From Actomonas aquatica (GTDB lineage: Bacteria > Verrucomicrobiota > Verrucomicrobiia > Opitutales > Opitutaceae), in assembly GCF_019679435.2 (NCBI RefSeq), contig NZ_CP139781.1:248001-312000 (forward strand): a stretch of 64,000 nucleotides of DNA, given 5' to 3'. The position numbers and the translations under genes are program-made. Below, one piece after another: positions 46,437 through 53,843 of the stretch. A model generated the notes under the pieces. The model worked only from the letters and a program-made list of their open reading frames with translations. It did not search any database and was not told where the DNA came from. Every line of letters begins with the position of its first letter. Positions within the stretch are counted from its first letter, which is position 1.

Positions 46437-47413
46437 GAGTTGACGGATGTCGTGCGGTAGACCTGGCCGAGTTGGCGGAAGAGGACTTCGAGGGCGTCGA
46501 GGTAGTCGGACTCGGGCATGCTGTCCCGGCGGGTGCGGAGTTGTTCGAGTTCGGCTTCGAGGGCGTCGCGGCGGCTGCGTTGCTCGGCGGTGAGCGCGCG
46601 TTCGGCCGCGGAGGGCACGAGGGACCAAACGCGGGCGCGGGCACCGTCCGGCACGGCGGTGGGATCGGTGGGCTTTTCGGCGAGGCGGGTGCCATTGAAG
46701 AAGTCGTAAGGCGTGCCGCGGCCGTCGCCGTTGTCGTCGATGAGAGCGTGTTCGGTGGCGAGGCGGTTTTGCTCGAGGTAGAAGGCCTGCACCTGCTGCG
46801 AGGCGGTGAGGAAGGCTTCGAGCAGGGAAGTCTGACCGTCGCGGTCGATGTCGGCTTCCGGATCAATCACGGCGCGAGCGAAACGCAGACCGAAGCGAGC
46901 ATAGTTCACCTCATGACCACTTTCGGTCGCGGTGATGATGATGCGATTGGGCCGCGAGAGGGCGTTGACGAAGGGCGCGCTGGCGGAGCCGCCGTGCACA
47001 AACACCAGCGGGCGTTCGAAGCCGCCCAACCATTCGCCGAGCTCGGTGGCGGAGACGTCGGGACCGGCGAGGTTGAGCTGCGCGTTGCGCAGGTCGTAGG
47101 TGCCGTGGCCGACATAGACGATCCACAGTGGATCGTCCGCGACGGGGCGTTGGGCGGCGAGGGCAGTGATGAGTTGATCGCGCGGGGCCAGGCCGTCGTC
47201 GCTGTATCCATCGATTCGCGACACCGTGAGGTTGGCCGCGGCCGCGGCGTCGGCCCAGGCTTCGGCGGTTTCGGCGAAGACCTCGGCGTAGTCTTCTTCG
47301 CCGGGGGCGCCAACGAGGAGCAGCAGGTCGGCGGCGCGGAGGGCGGGGACGGTGATGAAGGAGAGAAGCGCCAACAAGGTGACGATGACGGGGCGTAGCG
47401 CGATGTCGGGCAT
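46433..47413 (-). CDS. Exported caspase/C13-like protein without catalytic Cys
   Basis: From the ATG at 47413 the protein has 326 residues with a signal peptide (PVIVTLLALLSFITVPALRAAD). LWIVYVGHGTYD near residues 90-101 has the His-Gly dyad motif of legumain/caspase-like peptidases. Where their catalytic Cys would follow, it reads LVFVHGGSASAPFVNAL, without Cys. NRIIITATESGHEVNYARFG and FLTASQQVQAFYLEQNRLA follow, matching a group of bacterial proteins that keep the fold. The C-terminus is helical and probably coiled (ERALTAEQRSRRDALEAELE). It is the last gene of the MoxR run and probably periplasmic. Confidence 0.78.
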   Translation of the reverse strand: MPDIALRPVIVTLLALLSFITVPALRAADLLLLVGAPGEEDYAEVFAETAEAWADAAAAANLTVSRIDGYSDDGLAPRDQLITALAAQRPVADDPLWIVYVGHGTYDLRNAQLNLAGPDVSATELGEWLGGFERPLVFVHGGSASAPFVNALSRPNRIIITATESGHEVNYARFGLRFARAVIDPEADIDRDGQTSLLEAFLTASQQVQAFYLEQNRLATEHALIDDNGDGRGTPYDFFNGTRLAEKPTDPTAVPDGARARVWSLVPSAAERALTAEQRSRRDALEAELEQLRTRRDSMPESDYLDALEVLFRQLGQVYRTTSVNS

Positions 47414-47427
47414 AACCACGCCAGAGG

Positions 47428-47448
47428 ACGGGCAAGAGCCCGACCCAC
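47428..47448 (-). repeat. GTGG REP-like hairpin
   Basis: On the minus strand GTGG GTCGGGC TCTT GCCCGT forms a 5-bp core stem with the GTGG head. It is paired with the oppositely oriented element at 47476-47499, as in a BIME. Confidence 0.6.
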
Positions 47449-47475
47449 ATGGAGGTGCGGTGAGTTGAGGCAATT

Positions 47476-47499
47476 GTGGGTCGGGCTTTACGCCCGACA
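47476..47499 (+). repeat. GTGG REP-like hairpin, inverted partner
   Basis: GTGG GTCGGGC TTTAC GCCCGAC has a 7-bp stem on the plus strand. It matches the elements at 49.9-50.1 kb almost exactly and lies 27 bases from its inverted neighbour. Confidence 0.75.
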
Positions 47500-47520
47500 G
47501 GATAGCGTGATCGAACGTGC

Positions 47521-49905
47521 TCACGGCAGGCCTTTCCAGCGTCGCCAGATCCATTCGGCGGTCCAGCAACCGAGCATGAGGATGAAGATGACGCCGTTGT
47601 GCCAGAGCGGCAGGGAACGCGATTCGGTGATGGGCGCAGGGGCGCGCGTGAGGGTGGCGGAGAGATTGGCTAAACCCTCGCGATCGGCCAGCTGGAGCAC
47701 CTGTCCGCCTGTCTTGAAGGCGAGGGCTTCGAGCAGGGCGAGGTTGGGTTCCAGGGAGGCAAACTCGGCGCTGAGCGGATCATGGACCCAGCCGCCATCG
47801 TCGCGGCCGAGGAGTTTGCCGGTGCGATCGGTGACTTCGGCGCTCACGCGATACGCGCCCGGATCGCGGGCGGTGAAGGTCGCGGTGTAGCGGCCGGGGG
47901 CATCGATCTCGGGTTCGGCGGTGAGGGTGACGGTGGTGAAGGCGTTTTGGGTCGGTTCGCCGGATCCGACGACGTGCTCGATGGTGAGGTTCACGCGGGC
48001 CAGATCGAGCGGGCGGTAGGCTTCGTCGCGCACCGTGACGCGCAGGCGCATGGCTTCGGGGGCGTCCTCGGCGGGCGCGAGCTGGAGTTCGACCTGGCTG
48101 GGCACGTCGGTGACGAGCCAGCGTGAAAGTTGACGCCAGAAGCGGGCGAGGTCGGCTTGGCTGCCGGCGTCCTGCAGGCCCCAGCGCCAGAGGTCGCCGA
48201 CGGTGACCGCGGCGACGCGACCGGCGCCGAAACGTTGGGCGGCGAGACCGGGAAAGGTGCGTCCCTCGTCGTCGGTCAGCGAGGCCAGCACGGTCGCGCC
48301 CGGTTTGGTGTCGGTGAGACCGTTGGCGATGAGGAAGGCGGGCATGTCGGCGAGCCGGTTGCGCTCGTCTTCGGCGTTGGGCAGGATGCGCACCCAGGGC
48401 TCGACCCAGCCCTCGCGGGTGAGGTCCCAGCGCAACTCGCCGCGCGGCGCGCGATCGGCGCGGCGGTCGAGGTAGATGGGCAGGGCGGCAGCGAGGGGGG
48501 AGTCGGCGTAACCGCCGTTTTCGAGGGTGTCGGCGCCCCCGAGGAAGAGCAGGCCGCCGCCGCGTTCGGCGGCGAAACGGCGCAGCAGCATCTGTTGGCT
48601 GGTGTTGAAGAACGCGGCCTCCACGTCGTCGAGAATGATGGCGTCGTAGGCAAAGAGCTCTTCGGCGGTGCGCGGGAAACCGGCCCGCAACTCCTCCTCG
48701 TCGCGGGTGTTGAGGCGGGTGAGCACGGGTTCGTCGTAGCGGGGCGCGGCGTCGGTCTCGCCATCGAAACCGCGGAAGAGCGGGTTGTTGGATTCGCCCG
48801 CGCCGCCGCGGAATTCGAACTTGGGCTCGCGGCGGGCGAGGCGGAGGAGGGCGACGAGGTCGAGCTGCGGGTCGTCGGCAAGGGCACGGTTGAGGAACTT
48901 AAACTCCCAGTTGGGACGGCCGCCGACGTAGAGAATGCGGTAGGCGGGGCGACCGCGATCGATCATGAGATGGCGGCGGTTGTTGAGCGGGGTGGCTTCT
49001 GCGTTGGTGGAGTCGGCATCGGTCAGTTGGGCGCTGACGGTGTAGAACTGCACGCCGCTGCCGCTCGGGCGCCACTCGAAGGTCGTGTCGGCGACGGCGG
49101 TGGGATCGGTGGGCAGGTCGAGGCTGCGCGCGGGTGGTAGAGCGCTGGCGAGGGATTGGTCGAGCGGAGCGATGCGGAGGGTGGTAGCTGCGCCGTCGAG
49201 GCCGGTGCCGGTGATGGCGGTGCGCACGGCCACCGGCGCGTCATCGAAGGCGGTTTGGCGCAGGTCGGCGCGACTGATGCGCAGATCGCGCACGCTGTTG
49301 GGCGCTCCGATCACGACGGGGTAGATAGGCGGCAGGCCGTCGAGGTTGGGGAGCGTGGCGTCGAGGTCGGTGGCGTTGCCATCGGTGAGCAGCACGACGC
49401 CGGCGAGCGGTTGATCGGCGAGGCGGTCGCGGAGCTGGCGCAGGGCCGTGCCAAGGTCGGAGCGGTTGCCGCGATGGTCGAGTTGTTCGAAGCTGGCGAT
49501 GCGACGCAGGTCACGGTCGAAGGCGTAGGAACGCAGTTGAAACTCGCGGGACAGGTCGTCGAGCCACGGGGTGTCGGGCGCGAGCAAGGCTTCGCGCAGG
49601 ACGGCGGCGCGGGTGGTGTCGGCACCGATTTCGGTGATGTCGAGACCGCGGCTATTGTCGGCGATGACGGCGACGATATTGGCGCCGCGTTTCGCGCGGG
49701 ACACGATCCACTGCGGATCGAGGAGCGCGAGCAGGAGGAGGGCGATGCCGAGTCCGCGTAGACCGAGGCCGACGGCGAGTGCGGCGCGGTTGGGCTGCGC
49801 GGGTTGGAGCGCATACCAGGCGAGGGCGCCGAGGAGGGCGGCGAGCGGAAGGGCGAAGACCCACCAGGAGGCGCCCGCAAAGGAGATGAGGGCCAACGGG
49901 GTCAT
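47521..49905 (-). CDS. Membrane protein with VWA-like and GATase-like domains
   Basis: From the ATG at 49905 the protein has 794 residues. Two or three membrane helices lie near residues 5-75 (WWVFALPLAALLGALAWYAL and AVGLGLRGLGIALLLLALL). Residues about 80-300 resemble a VWA-type domain, VAVIADNSRGLDI, but its MIDAS would read DNSRG, so the third hydroxyl ligand is absent. Residues about 440-580 contain RGGGLLFLGGADTLENGGYA, typical of class I GATase-like domains in large Bat-type membrane proteins. The C-terminus has an Ig-like part and a final membrane helix (NGVIFILMLGCWTAEWIW). It lies downstream of BatA and the giant coiled-coil protein. The likely role is envelope protein assembly. Confidence 0.85.
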   Translation of the reverse strand: MTPLALISFAGASWWVFALPLAALLGALAWYALQPAQPNRAALAVGLGLRGLGIALLLLALLDPQWIVSRAKRGANIVAVIADNSRGLDITEIGADTTRAAVLREALLAPDTPWLDDLSREFQLRSYAFDRDLRRIASFEQLDHRGNRSDLGTALRQLRDRLADQPLAGVVLLTDGNATDLDATLPNLDGLPPIYPVVIGAPNSVRDLRISRADLRQTAFDDAPVAVRTAITGTGLDGAATTLRIAPLDQSLASALPPARSLDLPTDPTAVADTTFEWRPSGSGVQFYTVSAQLTDADSTNAEATPLNNRRHLMIDRGRPAYRILYVGGRPNWEFKFLNRALADDPQLDLVALLRLARREPKFEFRGGAGESNNPLFRGFDGETDAAPRYDEPVLTRLNTRDEEELRAGFPRTAEELFAYDAIILDDVEAAFFNTSQQMLLRRFAAERGGGLLFLGGADTLENGGYADSPLAAALPIYLDRRADRAPRGELRWDLTREGWVEPWVRILPNAEDERNRLADMPAFLIANGLTDTKPGATVLASLTDDEGRTFPGLAAQRFGAGRVAAVTVGDLWRWGLQDAGSQADLARFWRQLSRWLVTDVPSQVELQLAPAEDAPEAMRLRVTVRDEAYRPLDLARVNLTIEHVVGSGEPTQNAFTTVTLTAEPEIDAPGRYTATFTARDPGAYRVSAEVTDRTGKLLGRDDGGWVHDPLSAEFASLEPNLALLEALAFKTGGQVLQLADREGLANLSATLTRAPAPITESRSLPLWHNGVIFILMLGCWTAEWIWRRWKGLP

Positions 49906-49938
49906 GCCGGGTGGGGATGTCGGGCGTTGGCGTGGAGA

Positions 49939-49962
49939 TGTCGGGCGTAAAGCCCGACCCAC
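49939..49962 (-). repeat. GTGG REP-like hairpin
   Basis: GTGG GTCGGGC TTTAC GCCCGAC on the minus strand, 7-bp stem. It is the first of three copies in one intergenic spacer (49906-50089). Confidence 0.8.
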
Positions 49963-49992
49963 AGCGAGGAAGGATGGGCGTGGGCGTGGGGA

Positions 49993-50016
49993 TGTCGGGC
50001 ATGAAGCCCGACCCAC
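49993..50016 (-). repeat. GTGG REP-like hairpin
   Basis: Same type as the previous copy, with loop TTCAT. Minus orientation, same spacer. Confidence 0.8.
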
Positions 50017-50041
50017 AAGGGAAAGTGGGCGGATGCCGGGT

Positions 50042-50064
50042 GTGGGTCGGGCTTTATGCCCGAC
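50042..50064 (+). repeat. GTGG REP-like hairpin, inverted
   Basis: GTGG GTCGGGC TTTAT GCCCGAC on the plus strand. The third copy in the spacer is inverted relative to the first two. Confidence 0.8.
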
Positions 50065-50089
50065 GTAGTGAAATTTTCGCTACGCACGC

Positions 50090-53000
50090 TCATTCTTGAT
50101 TTGGGGTGGAGGTGCCGAGGGACTCGTAGTAGCGGCGGACGGATTCGGCGAATTTCTCCGGCACGGGATCGCGGTCGATGGGTTGCAGGGAGGTCGGATC
50201 CTCGCGGCGGGCGAGTTCCTGCTGCAGCCAGGTCTGCACCTCGACCAAGGGCTCCAGAATGCCGGTTTCCACCAGGTCCCATTGCGGATCGGCGCCGTGA
50301 CGTTGCCACTCGGCGCGCTGGGCTTCGGCTTCGGCGCGGGCTTCGCTGAGGCGCTGACGCAGCTGTTCGTCCTCGAGCAAGGATTCGACGGTGCGGAGGC
50401 GATCGGCCCAGTCGGCGAAATCGGAACCGGTGAGCGGGCCGTTGCCGGGCTGGCGTTGGTTGCCGCCGGGTTGCTCGGACGGATTGCCGCCGAGGAGCTG
50501 GGCCAGGGCTTGGGCGAGGGCTTCGTCTTCGGTTGGGGAGTCGCCGGGGGCGTCGCCCGGAGAGTCGCTGGGCGAGTTGGATGCGGAGCCCGAGGGGGAC
50601 GGGGATTGGGCGTCGCTGGGGCGGTTGTTGGGGGGGCCGGGGTCACCGACTCCGGCTACAGATTGGGTGGTTTCTGCGGAATCGGGTTCGGTGCCGTTGG
50701 GGCCGGGTTGATTGCCGTGCTCGGAACCGGGGTCACCGACCCCGGCTACAGATTGGGTGCCTTGCTCTTGGCCGGGTTCGGTGTCGCTAGGGCCGGGTTG
50801 ATTGTCTTCTTCTGAACCGGGGTCACCGACCCCGGCTACAGCGGTGGGGTCTGAACCGGGCTCGGTGCCGGGTTGGGTTTCATCTTCGCCGGTGGCGGCG
50901 CGGCGTTCTTGGGCGAGTTGTTCGGCGAGGTCTTCCAGTTCGTTGGTAGCGAAGCGCATTTCGGTGGCTTCGTTGCCGAGCACGGAATCGGCGGCGCGTT
51001 CGATGCCTTGGCGGAGTTGTTCGAAGTCTTCCTGGATGCCGGCCTGACGTTGGCCGGCCTGTTCGAGGAATCCCTGGCGCAGGAGTTCGGCGGTGGTTTC
51101 GAGATCGCGGGTGGGGCCTTGGGTGCCTTGCTCGCGCATGAGGTCGTAAAGTTGGCGGTGGAGCGTCGGTTCGGTGCCTTCGCTGTCTTCGGTGACTTGA
51201 CGCAGGTCGTCGAGGAGTTCGGCGTGGCGTTCCTGCTGGGCGGCGATGGCCTCGGCGAGGTCTTCGTTGGCGGCGGAACCGTCGAGGCTGGGCGGGGCGT
51301 CGGCGCGCTCGTTGAACTGTTCGGCAAGTTGCTCCTGTTGTTCGCTCAGTTCGCGGGCCTGACGGCGGAGCTCGCGTAGTTGATCGGCAAATACGCTGGA
51401 GGATTCGTCGCGCATTTCGTCGCTGGTCTGTTGGAGTTGTTCCTGGGCGCGGGTGCCGGCGGCGAGCGCGGAGGAGACTTCGCCATCGGCGAGGCGCTCG
51501 CTGGACTGCTGCATGTTCTCGCGGGTGTCCTCGAGTTGCTGGCGGGCCTGTTCGCGTTGCTCGCCGGGTTGCATGCGGTCGAGGCGTTGGCGGGCTTCGT
51601 CGAGGTCGGCGAGCATGCGACGTTGCTCTTCCTCGAGGCGCTTGAGTTCGCGGCGGATCTCCTCGCGCTCGGCCTCGGACGTGGCGGCGGCGAGGGCGGT
51701 CTGCAGTTCCTGGAGACGATCGTTGAGGTCCTGTTGGCGGCGGGAAAGTTCGCGCAGTCGGGAGAGGAGGTTGAGTTGTTCGCGATCTTCCGGAGTCGTC
51801 TCGTTCTCGGCCTGGCTTTGGGTGGCGTAGTCGTTGGAATCGCGCCGCATGCGGAGCTGGTCGATCTGGTTGCGGTTGCGGCTGCCGCTGCCTCCTCCGT
51901 TCTGGTTTTGGACAATGTTGTTTTCTTTGGGCTGGAGACGGAGCAGGGCTTGGAAGGCGGCCTGTGAGCCTTTCCAGGCGGCGTCGAGCGGATCGGTGCT
52001 GGGCGTGGATGCAGCGTCGGCGAGTTCGTCGAGAGCGATATCCATGGAGCGGTCGGCGAGTTCGGCGGCGCCGCGCAGGCGCGGGTCGTCCAACTGGGCG
52101 CGCACCTCGGCGAGTTGGGAACGGGCCTGGGCCTGGGAGTCGCGCAGGACTTCGACATCGTTGACGTAGCTCTCATCGGTGGCCTGCGCCTCCTGGCGGA
52201 GTTTCCAGATGGCGATGGAGAGCTGGCGTTGAATCTCGATCAGCTCGCCGGCCGGGCCGCCGCTTTGCATACCGGATTGGGCACCGCCGGCGCCGTCGCT
52301 GTCTTCGCGGAAGATCTCGTCGAGCGGGCGAACCTCGGCGAAGAAGAGATCGCCGGTGGAGCGGCGGACACTGCCGTCGGGGGCGTAGTCGTCGGCCCAG
52401 GCGAACCAGGTGATGAGTTCGTCGACTTCGACGTCACGTTCTTCGAGCGGGATGAGGTGACTCACCTCGGCCTGGAGGACGGCATCGGGTGAGTCGTGAT
52501 AGGAAATGTATTCGGGATCGGCGCTGCCGATGGCGGTGGCGATCCCGTAGTCGAGCAGGCCAAAGTCGTCGCGGAGTTCGGCCTGCAGGGTGATCTCCTG
52601 GATGGGCGAGACACGTTGATCGCCGCGTGGGAAGAGCAAGGTGAGTTCCGGGCGGGTGTTGGGTGCGACCTCGATGCGGATGTCGGCCGGGACGGGATCC
52701 GTGCGGCCATCGGCGGTGACGAGGTGCAGTTTGTAGCGCGCGCTCTCGCTGAGGGTGGTGGTGAGGTTGAAGAGCGTGGCGTCGTCGTTGGCGGCGGTGA
52801 GCGGGGTGACGGTGCCGTGCTCGTCGTCGTGCAGTTCGGCGCGGGCGACGGGGCGATTGATGATGAACTGATAGTCGAGGTGCGTGCCTTCGACGGCGCT
52901 GATGCGACGGGTGTCGGTGATGGTGCGATCGCTAAAGCCGGTGTAGTCGGGGTAATCGAGGATGGCGTCGGCGCGCACGAGGGTCGGCAGCTCAAAGACG

Positions 53001-53839
53001 GTGAGGGCGAAGTCAGTGGTGGAGTCGTCGTCGTAGGAAACCGAATACACGGTGTCGGCCGTGATGTCGCTGAGCGTGGTGGCGAAGACCGGATCGGAGA
53101 GACTGCGCACCATGGGCGTGCGAGCGGAAAGACCATCGGCGTTTTGCCAGACGAGGTGCGCGGTGGTCGGCAGCGCGTTGGCCGGGAAGCGGGCGGCGAT
53201 CACGACGGTGGCGCCGCGTTCGACCTCCTGGTTGCCGGGCGTAACTTCGATCGTGGTGGTGGGCGTGATGCCGGGGGCGTGGCTCCAGACGAGATCCCAG
53301 GTCGTGCGCCACGGAGCGCTTTGGTGGAGGGCGAAGAAACCGATGATGACGGCGGCGCCGAGGGTGGCGAAGTGGGCGAGGGCGTATTGGCGGGCGGCGG
53401 AGCGCGGCGTGGTATGCCAGGCGGAGACGGCGGCGTGGTCGAGGGCGTGTTTGAGCAGGCGGCGCTGGAGGAAGGTGAGGGGGGCGCCGTCGCGGGGTTT
53501 TTGTTCGGCCGCGGTGCGCAGGGCTTCCTTCAGCTCGGGGTAATCCCGCTCGATGGCGCGGGCCGTCGCGATGAGATCGAAGCGGTTGCGCACGGCGCGC
53601 CAAAGCGTGGCGCTGACAGCAGCGAGCAGGGCGAGCAGCAGCAGCGGACCGAGCCAGGGCGCGAAGCCGGGGACGATCCAGCGGAGGGTCAGCAGGACGA
53701 GTGCGATGGCGGCGAAGATGCCCCAAACGTGGATGCCGTGGCGGTGGAGCTGGGCGGACTGATGGTGGCGCGCGATGCTGCGCAGCTCCTCGTGGAGCCG
53801 AGCGTCGAAGGAAAAGAAAAGGCGGAAGGGACGGCGCAT
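50090..53839 (-). CDS. Giant coiled-coil membrane protein (DUF4175-like)
   Basis: The 1249-residue protein has two N-terminal membrane helices (about 38-58 and 63-85) and a third near 155-172. Residues about 185-480 are a beta-rich periplasmic region. Residues about 550-930 are strongly helical, rich in Gln/Glu/Arg with heptad-type stretches (ELSRRQQDLNDRLQELQTAL, EELRRELKRLEEEQ-type), i.e. a long coiled coil. Residues about 990-1090 are Pro/Gly/Asn/Glu-rich low complexity with a 30-residue tandem repeat. Such proteins follow MoxR-DUF58-BatA genes in related operons. The start is at 53839, 4 bases from the BatA stop. It may form a scaffold across the periplasm. Confidence 0.85.
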   Translation of the reverse strand: MRRPFRLFFSFDARLHEELRSIARHHQSAQLHRHGIHVWGIFAAIALVLLTLRWIVPGFAPWLGPLLLLALLAAVSATLWRAVRNRFDLIATARAIERDYPELKEALRTAAEQKPRDGAPLTFLQRRLLKHALDHAAVSAWHTTPRSAARQYALAHFATLGAAVIIGFFALHQSAPWRTTWDLVWSHAPGITPTTTIEVTPGNQEVERGATVVIAARFPANALPTTAHLVWQNADGLSARTPMVRSLSDPVFATTLSDITADTVYSVSYDDDSTTDFALTVFELPTLVRADAILDYPDYTGFSDRTITDTRRISAVEGTHLDYQFIINRPVARAELHDDEHGTVTPLTAANDDATLFNLTTTLSESARYKLHLVTADGRTDPVPADIRIEVAPNTRPELTLLFPRGDQRVSPIQEITLQAELRDDFGLLDYGIATAIGSADPEYISYHDSPDAVLQAEVSHLIPLEERDVEVDELITWFAWADDYAPDGSVRRSTGDLFFAEVRPLDEIFREDSDGAGGAQSGMQSGGPAGELIEIQRQLSIAIWKLRQEAQATDESYVNDVEVLRDSQAQARSQLAEVRAQLDDPRLRGAAELADRSMDIALDELADAASTPSTDPLDAAWKGSQAAFQALLRLQPKENNIVQNQNGGGSGSRNRNQIDQLRMRRDSNDYATQSQAENETTPEDREQLNLLSRLRELSRRQQDLNDRLQELQTALAAATSEAEREEIRRELKRLEEEQRRMLADLDEARQRLDRMQPGEQREQARQQLEDTRENMQQSSERLADGEVSSALAAGTRAQEQLQQTSDEMRDESSSVFADQLRELRRQARELSEQQEQLAEQFNERADAPPSLDGSAANEDLAEAIAAQQERHAELLDDLRQVTEDSEGTEPTLHRQLYDLMREQGTQGPTRDLETTAELLRQGFLEQAGQRQAGIQEDFEQLRQGIERAADSVLGNEATEMRFATNELEDLAEQLAQERRAATGEDETQPGTEPGSDPTAVAGVGDPGSEEDNQPGPSDTEPGQEQGTQSVAGVGDPGSEHGNQPGPNGTEPDSAETTQSVAGVGDPGPPNNRPSDAQSPSPSGSASNSPSDSPGDAPGDSPTEDEALAQALAQLLGGNPSEQPGGNQRQPGNGPLTGSDFADWADRLRTVESLLEDEQLRQRLSEARAEAEAQRAEWQRHGADPQWDLVETGILEPLVEVQTWLQQELARREDPTSLQPIDRDPVPEKFAESVRRYYESLGTSTPNQE
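50637..50841 (-). repeat. 90-bp coding tandem repeat containing REP hairpins
   Basis: The segment reading, on the minus strand, GTAGCCGGGGTC GGTG ACCCCGG recurs at 50637-50661 (one mismatch), 50727-50751 and 50817-50841, exactly 90 bases apart. It is translated in frame as SVAGVGDPGSE inside the low-complexity tail of the giant membrane protein. Flanking sequence also repeats (QPGPxxTEP). This gives two full 30-residue units plus part of a third. Confidence 0.95.
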
Positions 53840-53843
53840 GGGG

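Noticed and set aside
50637..50841. CRISPR array
   Set aside because: The 90-bp repeat is a continuous in-frame protein repeat without unique spacers. No cas gene is present. The heptamer arrays elsewhere also lack spacers.
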